Below, one piece after another: positions 1-5,999 of a stretch of DNA of 5,999 nucleotides. Positions within the stretch are counted from its first letter, which is position 1. Every line of letters starts with the position of its first letter. The position numbers and the translations under genes are program-made. Under the pieces are notes generated by a model. The model was not told where the DNA came from. It saw only the letters and a program-made list of their open reading frames with translations, and searched no databases. This DNA comes from Bacteroidetes bacterium 4572_114 (GTDB lineage Bacteria > Bacteroidota > Bacteroidia > Bacteroidales > 4484-276): assembly GCA_002254335.1 (NCBI GenBank), contig NIVA01000223.1, forward strand, positions 1 to 5,999, read 5' to 3'.

Positions 1-282
1 TTCGATAGTGATAATGTCATTTATAATTAACAGGAAACGGTTGTTTGTCAACTACTGTTTAAATATATTTACCTTTTTCCGGTGTATGCAATTAGCATCT
101 ATAATAAAGCCAAAAATGTCCCTATTTTTATTTGGAATATCTTCAAGTAAGAATTATTTAGGCCAAAAATTTAACCTTTATCATTCTTACCAATGAAAAT
201 CCCCCCCCATTCTATCCTATTGTAGGTTTGTCCGTAACTGGAATCAGTAAATATATCATCGCAACTACAAACAATGTGTCAA
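1..282. other. Non-coding AT-rich region downstream of the amidase gene
   Basis: No supported gene. Short frames on both strands lack conserved features. The region holds the stem-loop at 147-190 and a run of eight C at 201-208. A leftward frame (278 down to a TAA at 171-173) crosses that run and ends in a GIFIGKNDKG-like string. That vaguely recalls the end of a sorting domain, but it has a stop just before it and no start, so I do not call it a gene. Confidence 0.6.
147..190. repeat. Imperfect stem-loop downstream of the amidase gene
   Basis: GTAAGAAT (147-154) and its reverse complement ATTCTTAC (183-190) form an 8-bp perfect outer stem. Inner pairs (156-157 with 180-181, and 160-162 with 175-177) extend it to 13 of 16 positions around a 12-base AT-rich loop. 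It lies about 95 bp beyond the amidase stop in the direction of transcription. No T run follows on that strand, so it is not a classical intrinsic terminator; it may stabilise the 3' end of the transcript or be chance. Confidence 0.3.
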
Positions 283-2274
283 TCATTTCTTAATCAACCT
301 AAAATCTACCTGCCCGTACTGATTGATAAATTGAACAGTATTTATTTTTTCGGCCGAGGTTATGTTGACTTTGCCTGTGGTTGGGTTTGGAAATACTTTT
401 ACAGGAACACCGCCGGGCGAACAGATCCCATTTACATCAACCTCGACAAACTTCTCCTTAATGAGTTTATTTTCGCCGTTCTCGTTGGAAACCCATAAGC
501 TTACATCGTACACGCCAGGTTCCTCATAAATTATTCCAACAGGGTTTTGATCGGTTGAAGTTTCGGGGATACCTCCCTCAAAAATCCAATTCCATGATGT
601 TGGCACATTTTCAGTGAGGTCGGTAAAGTCCACGCTTAAAGGGGCTTGTCCCTGGGTTGATGAGGCCTCAAAATTAGCATATGGGTACAAAAAAGGATTA
701 CTTAAGCATATTTCAAAGTTTGTGGTGAGGGGCGATAATTGTCCGTAATGGTAAACCCTGATAAAATAGGTTTCCCCAACAATAAAGTTGTTATAATCAA
801 AGTACTCCATATTACCCACTCCGCCTCCCATATCCGAACAAGCCAGTTCATCGCCTTCACAATTATTGTATAAAGCTAAAACCGGGTCAAACATCTCAGA
901 AGGTACAACTTTAATCCCCATGGCGGTGGTATCGGCCACAAACGAAAACCAAACATCTTCCAAGGCAGGAAACCCGTTATACCCACTACAATCCGGTGCA
1001 TCTAAACCGCTGGGGGTGGCACCGCTAACATCGGCGGCAACAAATTCACAATCCGGGCTATAAACCAAATCCTGTGCTAAGTCACAGTTGTCGTTGGCAG
1101 GTGGTGCGAAACCCCCGCAAAAGGGCAAGCCCATCAAACTATCTACACCGGCTCGGATTTCATCCAATAGTGGATAAAAAAGGTCTCCCGGACATGCTGT
1201 TCCCGAAGGGCATGCATTTGGTGCCAACGATTCATTTGCATCCCTGTGCCCACAAACTGTGGGCAACGTTAATTGTGTTGGGCTGTGATAAACCAACGCT
1301 GATGCAATTAACTCTTTGTCGCAGCATTTCCAGGACAATAAACGGATTAACCCCTCCTTTGCTTCAGATGTCGGTTCATCCTCCATAAAATTACCAATTA
1401 CACAAACCCCCATAGTATATGCATTGGCACATGAAAAGTGGGCGCCCTTCACATTATTTCCTCCTCCCCTGCCTTCATACAGGTTGCCATCAGGGTCAAC
1501 CAGCCAGTTGTACCCAATATCGCACCACCCAAGTGTATTCACATGATAATCCCAAAAACTCAAAACAACGCCCGGCCAGTTGGTACTGGTGTTAGAAGTG
1601 GCAGAATGATGGACTATAAGATGGGAAACATTGGTATATGAAGGTGATGGACAAGATGGTTCCTCGCCGTCGGGACAACCCCATTCGTCGCGGTTGAAGA
1701 AATCAGGCAAAGGGCAATAGCAATCATTTTTGTAATTATTAGATTGTTTAGTTTTAACAGGAGTGCCTTTTTCCTTGCCGGGGGTAAAAATATTCAAACT
1801 CATTGATTTTACGAAAGGGGTTTGTTTTTGGCCGGCTGAAAGCTCAACCATAAACTGAATTTGCCCGCAAGTAACATCAAAAAAAAGTAACTGGCTCACA
1901 AAACGCGATTCATGAGGGGCAACTTCGTGAGATTGGTGAATAGGTTGCCAATCGCCCCAACCTTCATTATCCTTTGACCTGATGCTAAAATGAATTTGGT
2001 TTGAATCAAATCCCAGTCCCCGGCTTGAAAAGGAAACAGTAATAAACGATTCTGCAGATTCGAAGGCAACAGGTATTGCAATGGAAGTAAACATTGCTTT
2101 AGGTGAATGTCCGCTCAACCCGGCACCATTGGGGGCAATAACCAGGTTTTCAGAATTGCTTATCCAGGTATCCTTGTCAAATTCTAAATCAATAAATATA
2201 TTCTCGCCCTGACCAAAGCAAGTAAAACCTGTAAATAACAAAACAGCAAGTAACAAAATCTTATTTTTTTTCAT
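283..2274 (-). CDS. Secreted PGRP-type N-acetylmuramoyl-L-alanine amidase with PPC-like, PKD and truncated T9SS sorting domains
   Basis: The protein (663 residues) should cleave the amide bond between N-acetylmuramic acid and L-alanine of peptidoglycan, outside the cytoplasm. Residues 1-22 are a signal peptide (KK, then a hydrophobic stretch, cut near FGQG). Residues 23-165 form a beta-rich domain with a GWGDW motif, as seen in front of other extracellular PGRP amidases. Residues about 215-375 are the Amidase_2/PGRP domain. Its expected zinc ligands are H222 (VHHS), H343 (CGHRD) and C361 (TACPGD), with Y255 (GYNW) matching the catalytic tyrosine of T7 lysozyme. Residues 391-526 start ANDNC and contain DVWFSF and YFIRVY, like the PPC-type domains of type IX cargo. 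Residues 531-613 are a PKD domain (SWNWIFEGG, GVYDVSLWV). Residues 625-663 start a type A sorting domain (VFPNPTTGKVNIT) but end about 35 residues early. The start at 2274 gives the signal peptide directly. The biological role, scavenging or defence against other bacteria versus cell-wall turnover, is not shown. Confidence 0.93.
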   Translation of the reverse strand: MKKNKILLLAVLLFTGFTCFGQGENIFIDLEFDKDTWISNSENLVIAPNGAGLSGHSPKAMFTSIAIPVAFESAESFITVSFSSRGLGFDSNQIHFSIRSKDNEGWGDWQPIHQSHEVAPHESRFVSQLLFFDVTCGQIQFMVELSAGQKQTPFVKSMSLNIFTPGKEKGTPVKTKQSNNYKNDCYCPLPDFFNRDEWGCPDGEEPSCPSPSYTNVSHLIVHHSATSNTSTNWPGVVLSFWDYHVNTLGWCDIGYNWLVDPDGNLYEGRGGGNNVKGAHFSCANAYTMGVCVIGNFMEDEPTSEAKEGLIRLLSWKCCDKELIASALVYHSPTQLTLPTVCGHRDANESLAPNACPSGTACPGDLFYPLLDEIRAGVDSLMGLPFCGGFAPPANDNCDLAQDLVYSPDCEFVAADVSGATPSGLDAPDCSGYNGFPALEDVWFSFVADTTAMGIKVVPSEMFDPVLALYNNCEGDELACSDMGGGVGNMEYFDYNNFIVGETYFIRVYHYGQLSPLTTNFEICLSNPFLYPYANFEASSTQGQAPLSVDFTDLTENVPTSWNWIFEGGIPETSTDQNPVGIIYEEPGVYDVSLWVSNENGENKLIKEKFVEVDVNGICSPGGVPVKVFPNPTTGKVNITSAEKINTVQFINQYGQVDFRLIKK

Positions 2275-2315
2275 CTTTTAAATTTTTAGTGAGAATTTCT
2301 GAATGTATGCTTGTG

Positions 2316-2323
2316 CAAAGTTC
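2316..2323 (-). promoter_or_regulatory. Possible -7 element for the amidase gene
   Basis: Read leftward, GAACTTTG differs from the Bacteroidota -7 consensus TAnnTTTG only at its first base. It would start transcription near 2310, about 36 nt before the amidase ATG, a normal leader length. I see no TTG at the expected -33 position, so the call is weak. The stretch just before the start codon is AT-rich (CTAAAAATTTAAAAG) and lacks a Shine-Dalgarno. Confidence 0.3.
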
Positions 2324-2373
2324 GGAATAATAATGTCATGCCCCGGTAATTTGAGTGTTTTCTTTTTAATAAA

Positions 2374-2504
2374 TGAGTCCGGTCTAAAAACGAAGTTTTT
2401 GAAAATTAGCGAAATTGTATTGTTTCCAAACAAATGATCACAAGACAATTAAAAAAGTACATTAGCGCATTAGCGGCAAAATATAGCTTTTTAGACCGGA
2501 CTCA
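2374..2504. mobile_element. MITE-like element, 131 bp, with 17-bp perfect terminal inverted repeats
   Basis: TGAGTCCGGTCTAAAAA (2374-2390) and its exact reverse complement (2488-2504) bound a 131-bp AT-rich unit with no coding capacity. TAAA occurs immediately outside both ends (2370-2373 and 2505-2508), consistent with a 4-bp target duplication, although TAAA is common in AT-rich DNA. Just inside the termini both ends share TTTTG at the same offset, so the similarity extends beyond the 17 bp. The interior can fold further: AAAAAC-GAA-GTTTTT (2386-2400), TTGTTT-CC-AAACAA (2420-2433) and AATTGT/ACAATT (2413-2418 and 2445-2450). It is most likely a non-autonomous relic mobilised by a transposase encoded elsewhere. 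GAG-type ends are reminiscent of IS5-group elements, but I cannot assign a family. It sits about 100 bp upstream of the amidase start and could add a transcript hairpin there. Confidence 0.6.
2405..2476. repeat. Three ATTAGCG copies inside the MITE-like element
   Basis: ATTAGCG occurs at 2405-2411, 2461-2467 and 2469-2475. The last two form an 8-bp near-tandem, ATTAGCGC followed by ATTAGCGG. All three are on the same strand and all lie within the 131-bp element; they may be subterminal repeats such as transposases bind, or chance. Confidence 0.4.
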
Positions 2505-2540
2505 TAAATCGCAGATGTAACTTGTAATGTTTTTTCTAAA

Positions 2541-2604
2541 TGGAAGGGTGGAAGGGGGGAAGGGGGAAAAGTGGAATGATGGAAAAGTGGAATGATGGAA
2601 AGTG
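2541..2604. repeat. Cytosine-free purine-rich tract with a 16-bp tandem repeat
   Basis: The 64 bases contain no C and very few T. The 16-bp unit GGAAAAGTGGAATGAT is present twice without mismatch (2565-2580 and 2581-2596) and a third, partial copy GGAAAGTG follows (2597-2604). The left part, with its GGAAGG-type units, looks like a degenerate version of the same repeat. It lies about 40 bp right of the MITE-like element. Such tracts arise by slippage; three G runs of three or more make weak quadruplex or triplex potential possible. No gene uses it: the leftward reading frame across it encodes a low-complexity HHS/PP-rich stretch without support. Confidence 0.8.
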
Positions 2605-3029
2605 TACTTTTACTTATCTCAATTAAAAATATACATATTCTTATTTCTCGCTCCCGGAAGAAATAATCAAAGTGCAACGTACCGCAATATTTTCTTAGCC
2701 AGATTAGGGTATGATGTCATAATGTAGAAAAAATTGGCGGGTGCAATTAGTGTGGCTTTTCCTGCACAGAAAAGGTTTCGTTTTGGCAACGGTGAGTGTA
2801 TGGTTTTGTGCCGGATTGATTACTAAATATTTCTCTGCACAAACAGATGACAATTGAGATTTACAATGCTTGTATTCAGCACTTTGCCGGCATAAACTAT
2901 ATACTTTGTCAGGTGTTGGATACTATTCTTTCAGTTTGTTGTTTGTATTTGCCTTGTGCATAAAAATAGTGAAATATGAAGCCTTTAGTGTTTTGTGTAT
3001 AGCATCCTGTGAAATTGCACATGAAGAAA
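2605..3029. other. Intergenic DNA without recognisable genes
   Basis: About 425 bases of AT-rich sequence between the purine-rich tract and the GC-rich hairpin. All frames are short and without family resemblance; the longest (2870-3082, plus, 70 codons) has a hydrophobic middle, runs through the GC-rich hairpin and has no supported start. I see no tRNA, known small RNA, transposase remnant or convincing promoter. Confidence 0.55.
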
Positions 3030-3060
3030 GGCCCGGCGGGTTTCCAAAACCCACCGGGCC
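3030..3060. terminator. Orphan GC-rich stem-loop, possible weak terminator
   Basis: GGCCCGGCGGGTTT (3030-3043) pairs with AAACCCACCGGGCC (3047-3060) across a three-base loop, 14 positions with a single C-A mismatch. It is the only strongly GC-rich patch in the AT-rich intergenic DNA. In the rightward direction no T run follows; leftward the stem is followed by CTTTCTTC, a weak T-rich tail, so a leftward terminator is the likelier reading. No gene lies immediately upstream in either direction to be terminated. A 16-codon frame (3021-3071, MKKGPAG...) runs through it but nothing supports it being translated. It could also be a dispersed palindromic repeat. Confidence 0.4.
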
Positions 3061-3333
3061 TGATCCAATGAAAATAATGTAAGTGTAAAACATGGTGAAA
3101 AAAAATTTTAACGATATGAAAAGGAAAGACGATTTTATTTATTTCATCTTTTTGTGGGATTTTGTGCCTTTGTGTTTTAGTGGCAAGAGTTTTTTTGCAA
3201 CAACCCCAAAAGCTTACATGGCTAAAACACTACCTGCCCGACTACTTCATTCTGGTAGTATTCTACTAAATATTATTCTCAAAAGTTTGGGGAACAAACA
3301 TTTGGTTTTAGAAATCTCTGTGAACAAATGATC
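3061..3333. other. Intergenic DNA with a short TTTGTG-rich repeat
   Basis: No supported gene. TTTGTG recurs at 3151-3156, 3161-3166 and 3169-3174 within a T/G-rich stretch of the kind TTTGTGCCTTTGTG that turns up as dispersed intergenic sequence in several Bacteroidota genomes (from memory, not searched). A 79-codon frame at 3092-3331 crosses it but looks like chance translation of this low-complexity DNA. Confidence 0.45.
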
Positions 3334-3364
3334 TTGAAAAAACCATTTTCATTTCCTATTTTTG
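3334..3364 (+). promoter_or_regulatory. Bacteroidota-type sigma-A promoter, probably for purL
   Basis: A -33 TTG (3334-3336) is followed after 20 bp by TATTTTTG (3357-3364), an exact match to the Bacteroidota -7 consensus TAnnTTTG with the usual spacing. The expected transcription start is near 3369-3373, which would give purL a leader of about 160 nt. The leader then contains the whole inverted-repeat structure at 3416-3498. The match and spacing are seen directly; use as the purL promoter is inferred from orientation and from the absence of any other gene between it and purL. Confidence 0.6.
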
Positions 3365-3415
3365 CCACCTGATTAAAACATGAGATTAGCCTAAAAAGCA
3401 AGCATTTGTTAGAAT

Positions 3416-3498
3416 AGCTGTCAGACAGTTTAAGCTACTGGCCAAACACATAATATTTTAGCTACATGTTTAATTTATAGGATAACTGTCTGACAGCT
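3416..3498. promoter_or_regulatory. 15-bp perfect inverted repeat made of two CTGTCNGACAG palindromes in the purL leader
   Basis: AGCTGTCAGACAGTT (3416-3430) and its exact reverse complement AACTGTCTGACAGCT (3484-3498) are separated by 53 bp. Each arm is itself an 11-bp palindrome, CTGTC-N-GACAG (3418-3428 and 3486-3496), with centres at 3423 and 3491, 68 bp apart. This fits a pair of binding sites for a dimeric repressor that could loop the DNA, placed between the predicted promoter and the purL start. In the transcript the arms could pair as a 15-bp stem with a 53-nt loop, or each arm could form its own small hairpin. No obvious target-site duplication flanks the 83-bp unit, so a mobile origin is less favoured but not excluded. 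The identity of any binding protein is unknown. Confidence 0.55.
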
Positions 3499-3531
3499 TT
3501 CGTACTTCAACATTAATTTAAACCATTGAAA

Positions 3532-5999
3532 ATGATTCACTTCTTTCGCAACAATTCACTGATTTTTGTTTTGCAGGCAAAGTCAGGTTTATCAAAAAAG
3601 GATACCCAAAAACTTAACTGGCTTTTTGGTGGGGCACAATTGATTAACGAGAAATCCATTGCCGGAAATTACATCGGCCCCCGAAAAGAGATGATCACCC
3701 CCTGGAGCACTAACGCAGTGGAAATTACCCAGAATATGGGGGTTGAAGGGATTGGCAGGATAGAAGAATTTTACGAAGCTGACGGGCCTGATCAGGAATT
3801 TGACCCCATGCTTTCGGCATTTTACAAAAGTCTTGATCAGGAAATTTTCACCATCGAAAAGCAACCGGAGCCTATTATTTATATTGATGATATTGCTGAA
3901 TATAACAATAAGGAAGGCCTCGCCCTAAGCGCAGAGGAAGTTGGATACCTTGAAGGGCTCAGCGAAAGGCTTGGCAGAAAACTCACAGATGGTGAGGTTT
4001 ACGGATTTGCCCAGGTTAATTCGGAGCACTGCCGCCATAAAATATTTAACGGCACTTTTATCATCGATGGCAGGGAGATGCCCGAATCACTGTTTTCGAT
4101 GATCAGGAAAACATCCAGGGAAAACCCCAATAGGATTGTTTCGGCATATAAAGATAATGTAGCCTTTGTTGACGGGCCACAGGTAGAGCAGTTTGCCCCT
4201 GTCAGGCAGGATACCGCCGATTATTTTGAAGTAAAAGATTTCCAGTCGATAATTTCCCTAAAGGCCGAGACCCATAATTTCCCAACCACAGTGGAACCGT
4301 TTAACGGTGCTGCCACAGGTTCGGGCGGCGAAATTCGCGACCGTATGGCCGGTGGAAAGGGAAGTGTGCCGCTGGCAGGTACCGCAGTTTATATGACTTC
4401 CTACCCACGCCTTGATGATTCCAGGAAATGGGAATCGAAATTTAAAGAACGAAAATGGCTTTATCAAACACCGCTGGATATCCTTATAAAAGCTTCCAAT
4501 GGCGCCAGTGATTTCGGAAATAAATTTGGCCAGCCACTTATTTGCGGAAGCCTGCTTACTTTTGAACATGCCGGAGAAAATAAAAAGTTTGGATACGATA
4601 AGGTAATTATGCTTGCCGGCGGTGTTGGTTTTGGAAAAAAGGAGGATGCGCAAAAAGACCGGCCCGGTAATGGGGATGCCGTAATTGTAATGGGCGGCGA
4701 CAACTACCGCATCGGTATGGGTGGCGGCGCAGTGTCGTCGGTTGCCACCGGGCAATTTGCCAACAAAATAGAACTAAATGCCGTGCAACGCTCGAATCCT
4801 GAAATGCAAAAACGGGCCTACAACGCTATCCGCGCAATGATTGAAGCTAATGAAAACCCCATAGTTTCAATTCATGACCACGGTGCCGGCGGCCATCTTA
4901 ACTGCCTGAGCGAACTGGTTGAGGAAACCGGCGCGGTGATCAATATGGAGAATCTTCCGGTGGGCGACCCAACACTTTCTGATAAGGAAATTATCGGTAA
5001 CGAGTCGCAGGAACGCATGGGGCTGGTAATGAAAAAGGGGGATGTGGATTTGATGAAGCATGTTTCGGAACGCGAAAGGGCGCCATTTTACGAAGTGGGC
5101 AAAACTACCGGCGACCACCGTTTCACCTTCCATAAAAAGAATTCTGATATCCATCCCATCGACCTCGATCTGACCGATTTTTTTGGGAAACCACCAAAAA
5201 CCCTGTTGGAGGATATAACACAGGAAGCCGGATTTGATGAACTAAAATACGATCCGCGGAAACTTGAACCGTACATCGAAGCCGTACTTCAAATTGAGGC
5301 TGTTGCCTGCAAGGACTGGCTGACCAATAAGGTTGACCGCTCGGTAACCGGAAAGGTTGCGCTTCAACAATGTGCCGGCGAAATCCAGCTTCCGCTAAAT
5401 AACCTCGGGGTTGTTGCCATCGACTATCAGGGCGAAAAAGGCATCGCCACCTCCATTGGCCATGCTCCGGTGGCCGGGCTTATCAACCCTGAAAAAGGTT
5501 CTGTACTTTCGGTTGCCGAAGCGCTGACCAACCTGGTCTGGGCACCGATTGAGGGCGGTTTAAATGGTGTGTCACTTTCAGCAAACTGGATGTGGCCGGC
5601 ACGTAACGAAGGGGAAAATGCCAGGCTTTACAAAGCTGTGGAAGCCATCAGCAACTTTGCCATTCAGCTTGGCATAAACATCCCAACCGGAAAAGATTCA
5701 CTTTCGATGACACAAAAATATCCTGACGGTGAAAAAGTATTTGCCCCCGGCACGGTGATTATTTCTACGGCCGGTGAAGTTACGGATATTAAAAAAACAG
5801 TAAAGCCAGTTTTGGTTTTAGATCAGGATACCGAAATAATTTATGTTTCATTTTCAAAGGCCGGGTTTGAGCTGGGCGGGAGCAGTTTTTCGCAGGTATT
5901 GAACAGCCCGGGCACAAAAACACCGTATGTCCCCGACCCTAAATATTTTAAAAATGCTTTTGACACTTTGCAGGATTTGATAGCTGAAGGATCGGTTTT
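3532..5999 (+). CDS. purL: Phosphoribosylformylglycinamidine synthase (FGAM synthase), N-terminal 822 residues, runs off the window
   Basis: This enzyme converts FGAR, ATP and glutamine to FGAM in the fourth step of de novo purine synthesis, in the cytoplasm. It is the long single-chain form, usually about 1,200-1,300 residues, so roughly the last third, including the glutaminase domain, is outside the window. Residues 1-120 are the PurS-like N-terminal domain (WLFGGAQL, ITPWSTNAVEITQNMG). NSEHCRHKIFNG at 163-174 carries the conserved active-site histidine region. The first AIRS-like half has KAETHNFPTTVEPFNG from 244, GAATGSGGEIRDR at 259-271, GGDNYRIGMGGG at 388-399, HDHGAGGHLN at 448-457 and NESQERMG at 490-497. 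The second half has DRSVTG at 602-607, SLSANWM at 681-687 and GKDSLSM at 720-726. No frameshift or stop interrupts the frame. ATG at 3532 fits the conserved N-terminus; an in-frame TAA lies at 3514-3516, and the A-rich stretch before the ATG has no Shine-Dalgarno, as is usual in Bacteroidota. Confidence 0.97.
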   Translation, partial: MIHFFRNNSLIFVLQAKSGLSKKDTQKLNWLFGGAQLINEKSIAGNYIGPRKEMITPWSTNAVEITQNMGVEGIGRIEEFYEADGPDQEFDPMLSAFYKSLDQEIFTIEKQPEPIIYIDDIAEYNNKEGLALSAEEVGYLEGLSERLGRKLTDGEVYGFAQVNSEHCRHKIFNGTFIIDGREMPESLFSMIRKTSRENPNRIVSAYKDNVAFVDGPQVEQFAPVRQDTADYFEVKDFQSIISLKAETHNFPTTVEPFNGAATGSGGEIRDRMAGGKGSVPLAGTAVYMTSYPRLDDSRKWESKFKERKWLYQTPLDILIKASNGASDFGNKFGQPLICGSLLTFEHAGENKKFGYDKVIMLAGGVGFGKKEDAQKDRPGNGDAVIVMGGDNYRIGMGGGAVSSVATGQFANKIELNAVQRSNPEMQKRAYNAIRAMIEANENPIVSIHDHGAGGHLNCLSELVEETGAVINMENLPVGDPTLSDKEIIGNESQERMGLVMKKGDVDLMKHVSERERAPFYEVGKTTGDHRFTFHKKNSDIHPIDLDLTDFFGKPPKTLLEDITQEAGFDELKYDPRKLEPYIEAVLQIEAVACKDWLTNKVDRSVTGKVALQQCAGEIQLPLNNLGVVAIDYQGEKGIATSIGHAPVAGLINPEKGSVLSVAEALTNLVWAPIEGGLNGVSLSANWMWPARNEGENARLYKAVEAISNFAIQLGINIPTGKDSLSMTQKYPDGEKVFAPGTVIISTAGEVTDIKKTVKPVLVLDQDTEIIYVSFSKAGFELGGSSFSQVLNSPGTKTPYVPDPKYFKNAFDTLQDLIAEGSV

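Noticed and set aside
171..278. Leftward frame across the C8 run that might encode the missing half of the sorting domain
   Set aside because: It ends in GIFIGKNDKG, faintly like a sorting-domain end, but a single frameshift cannot join it to the amidase: stops occur in the other frames directly before it, and the rest shows no resemblance.
1074..1388. Plus-strand open frames opposite the amidase gene
   Set aside because: They are shadows of the minus-strand gene, whose signal peptide and ordered domains are clear.
2211..2274. Lipoprotein signal (cysteine at residue 19) in the amidase
   Set aside because: GFTC does not fit the lipobox L-[AS]-[GA]-C; an ordinary signal peptidase I site near residues 20-23 fits better and matches the type IX domain.
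2330..2339. ATAATGTCAT repeated at 11-20 and 2330-2339, flanking the amidase gene
   Set aside because: A 10-bp repeat in AT-rich DNA of this length is expected by chance; no other mobile-element feature is associated with the pair.
3203..3291. CCCCAAA / TTTGGGG inverted repeat in the purL upstream region
   Set aside because: Only seven matching bases about 75 bp apart, with poor extension; within chance expectation.
3418..3496. LexA (SOS) boxes
   Set aside because: CTGT and ACAG are present, but the arms are only three bases apart (CTGTCAGACAG), not eight as in the classical CTGT-N8-ACAG box, and purL is not an SOS gene.
4258..4755. 165-codon open frame on the minus strand inside purL
   Set aside because: It is antisense to a well-conserved part of purL and its translation has no domain-like features; the same holds for the minus-strand frames at 3592-3864, 4464-4703, 4867-5154 and 5088-5276.
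1..5999. CRISPR array, tRNA or rRNA genes, toxin-antitoxin pair or phage genes
   Set aside because: No regularly spaced repeats, no cloverleaf-like sequence and no matching small gene pairs were seen on either strand.

Overview
The window comes from a member of the Bacteroidota, probably a free-living marine or sediment-type lineage; the exact order cannot be fixed from this sequence. The reasons are: a secreted multidomain protein with PKD and type IX secretion (Por) C-terminal modules; a long single-chain PurL close to the Bacteroidota form; AT-rich translation starts without Shine-Dalgarno sequences; and a promoter of the Bacteroidota type (TTG, 20 bp, TAnnTTTG). The genes are moderately GC-rich, while the non-coding DNA is clearly AT-rich.

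Layout. Positions 1-282 are non-coding and lie downstream of a leftward gene. They hold one imperfect stem-loop (147-190) and a run of eight C. Positions 283-2274 (minus strand) encode a 663-residue secreted peptidoglycan-recognition-type N-acetylmuramoyl-L-alanine amidase. It has a signal peptide, an N-terminal beta-rich domain, the zinc amidase domain, a PPC-like domain, a PKD domain and a type A sorting domain that stops about halfway. Positions 2275-3531 are a long divergent intergenic region. It carries a 131-bp MITE-like element with 17-bp perfect terminal inverted repeats and a possible TAAA target duplication, a purine-rich tandem repeat, a GC-rich orphan hairpin, and a good purL promoter. 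Downstream of that promoter are two copies of an 11-bp palindrome embedded in a 15-bp perfect inverted repeat. Positions 3532-5999 (plus strand) encode the first 822 residues of PurL; its remaining part, including the glutaminase domain, lies beyond the window.

The two genes are transcribed away from each other and are not functionally linked: one acts on peptidoglycan outside the cytoplasm, the other is cytoplasmic de novo purine synthesis. I found no defence system, CRISPR array, RNA gene or clear new system. The points most worth a second look are the paired palindromes in the purL leader, the MITE-like element, and the truncated type IX sorting domain.
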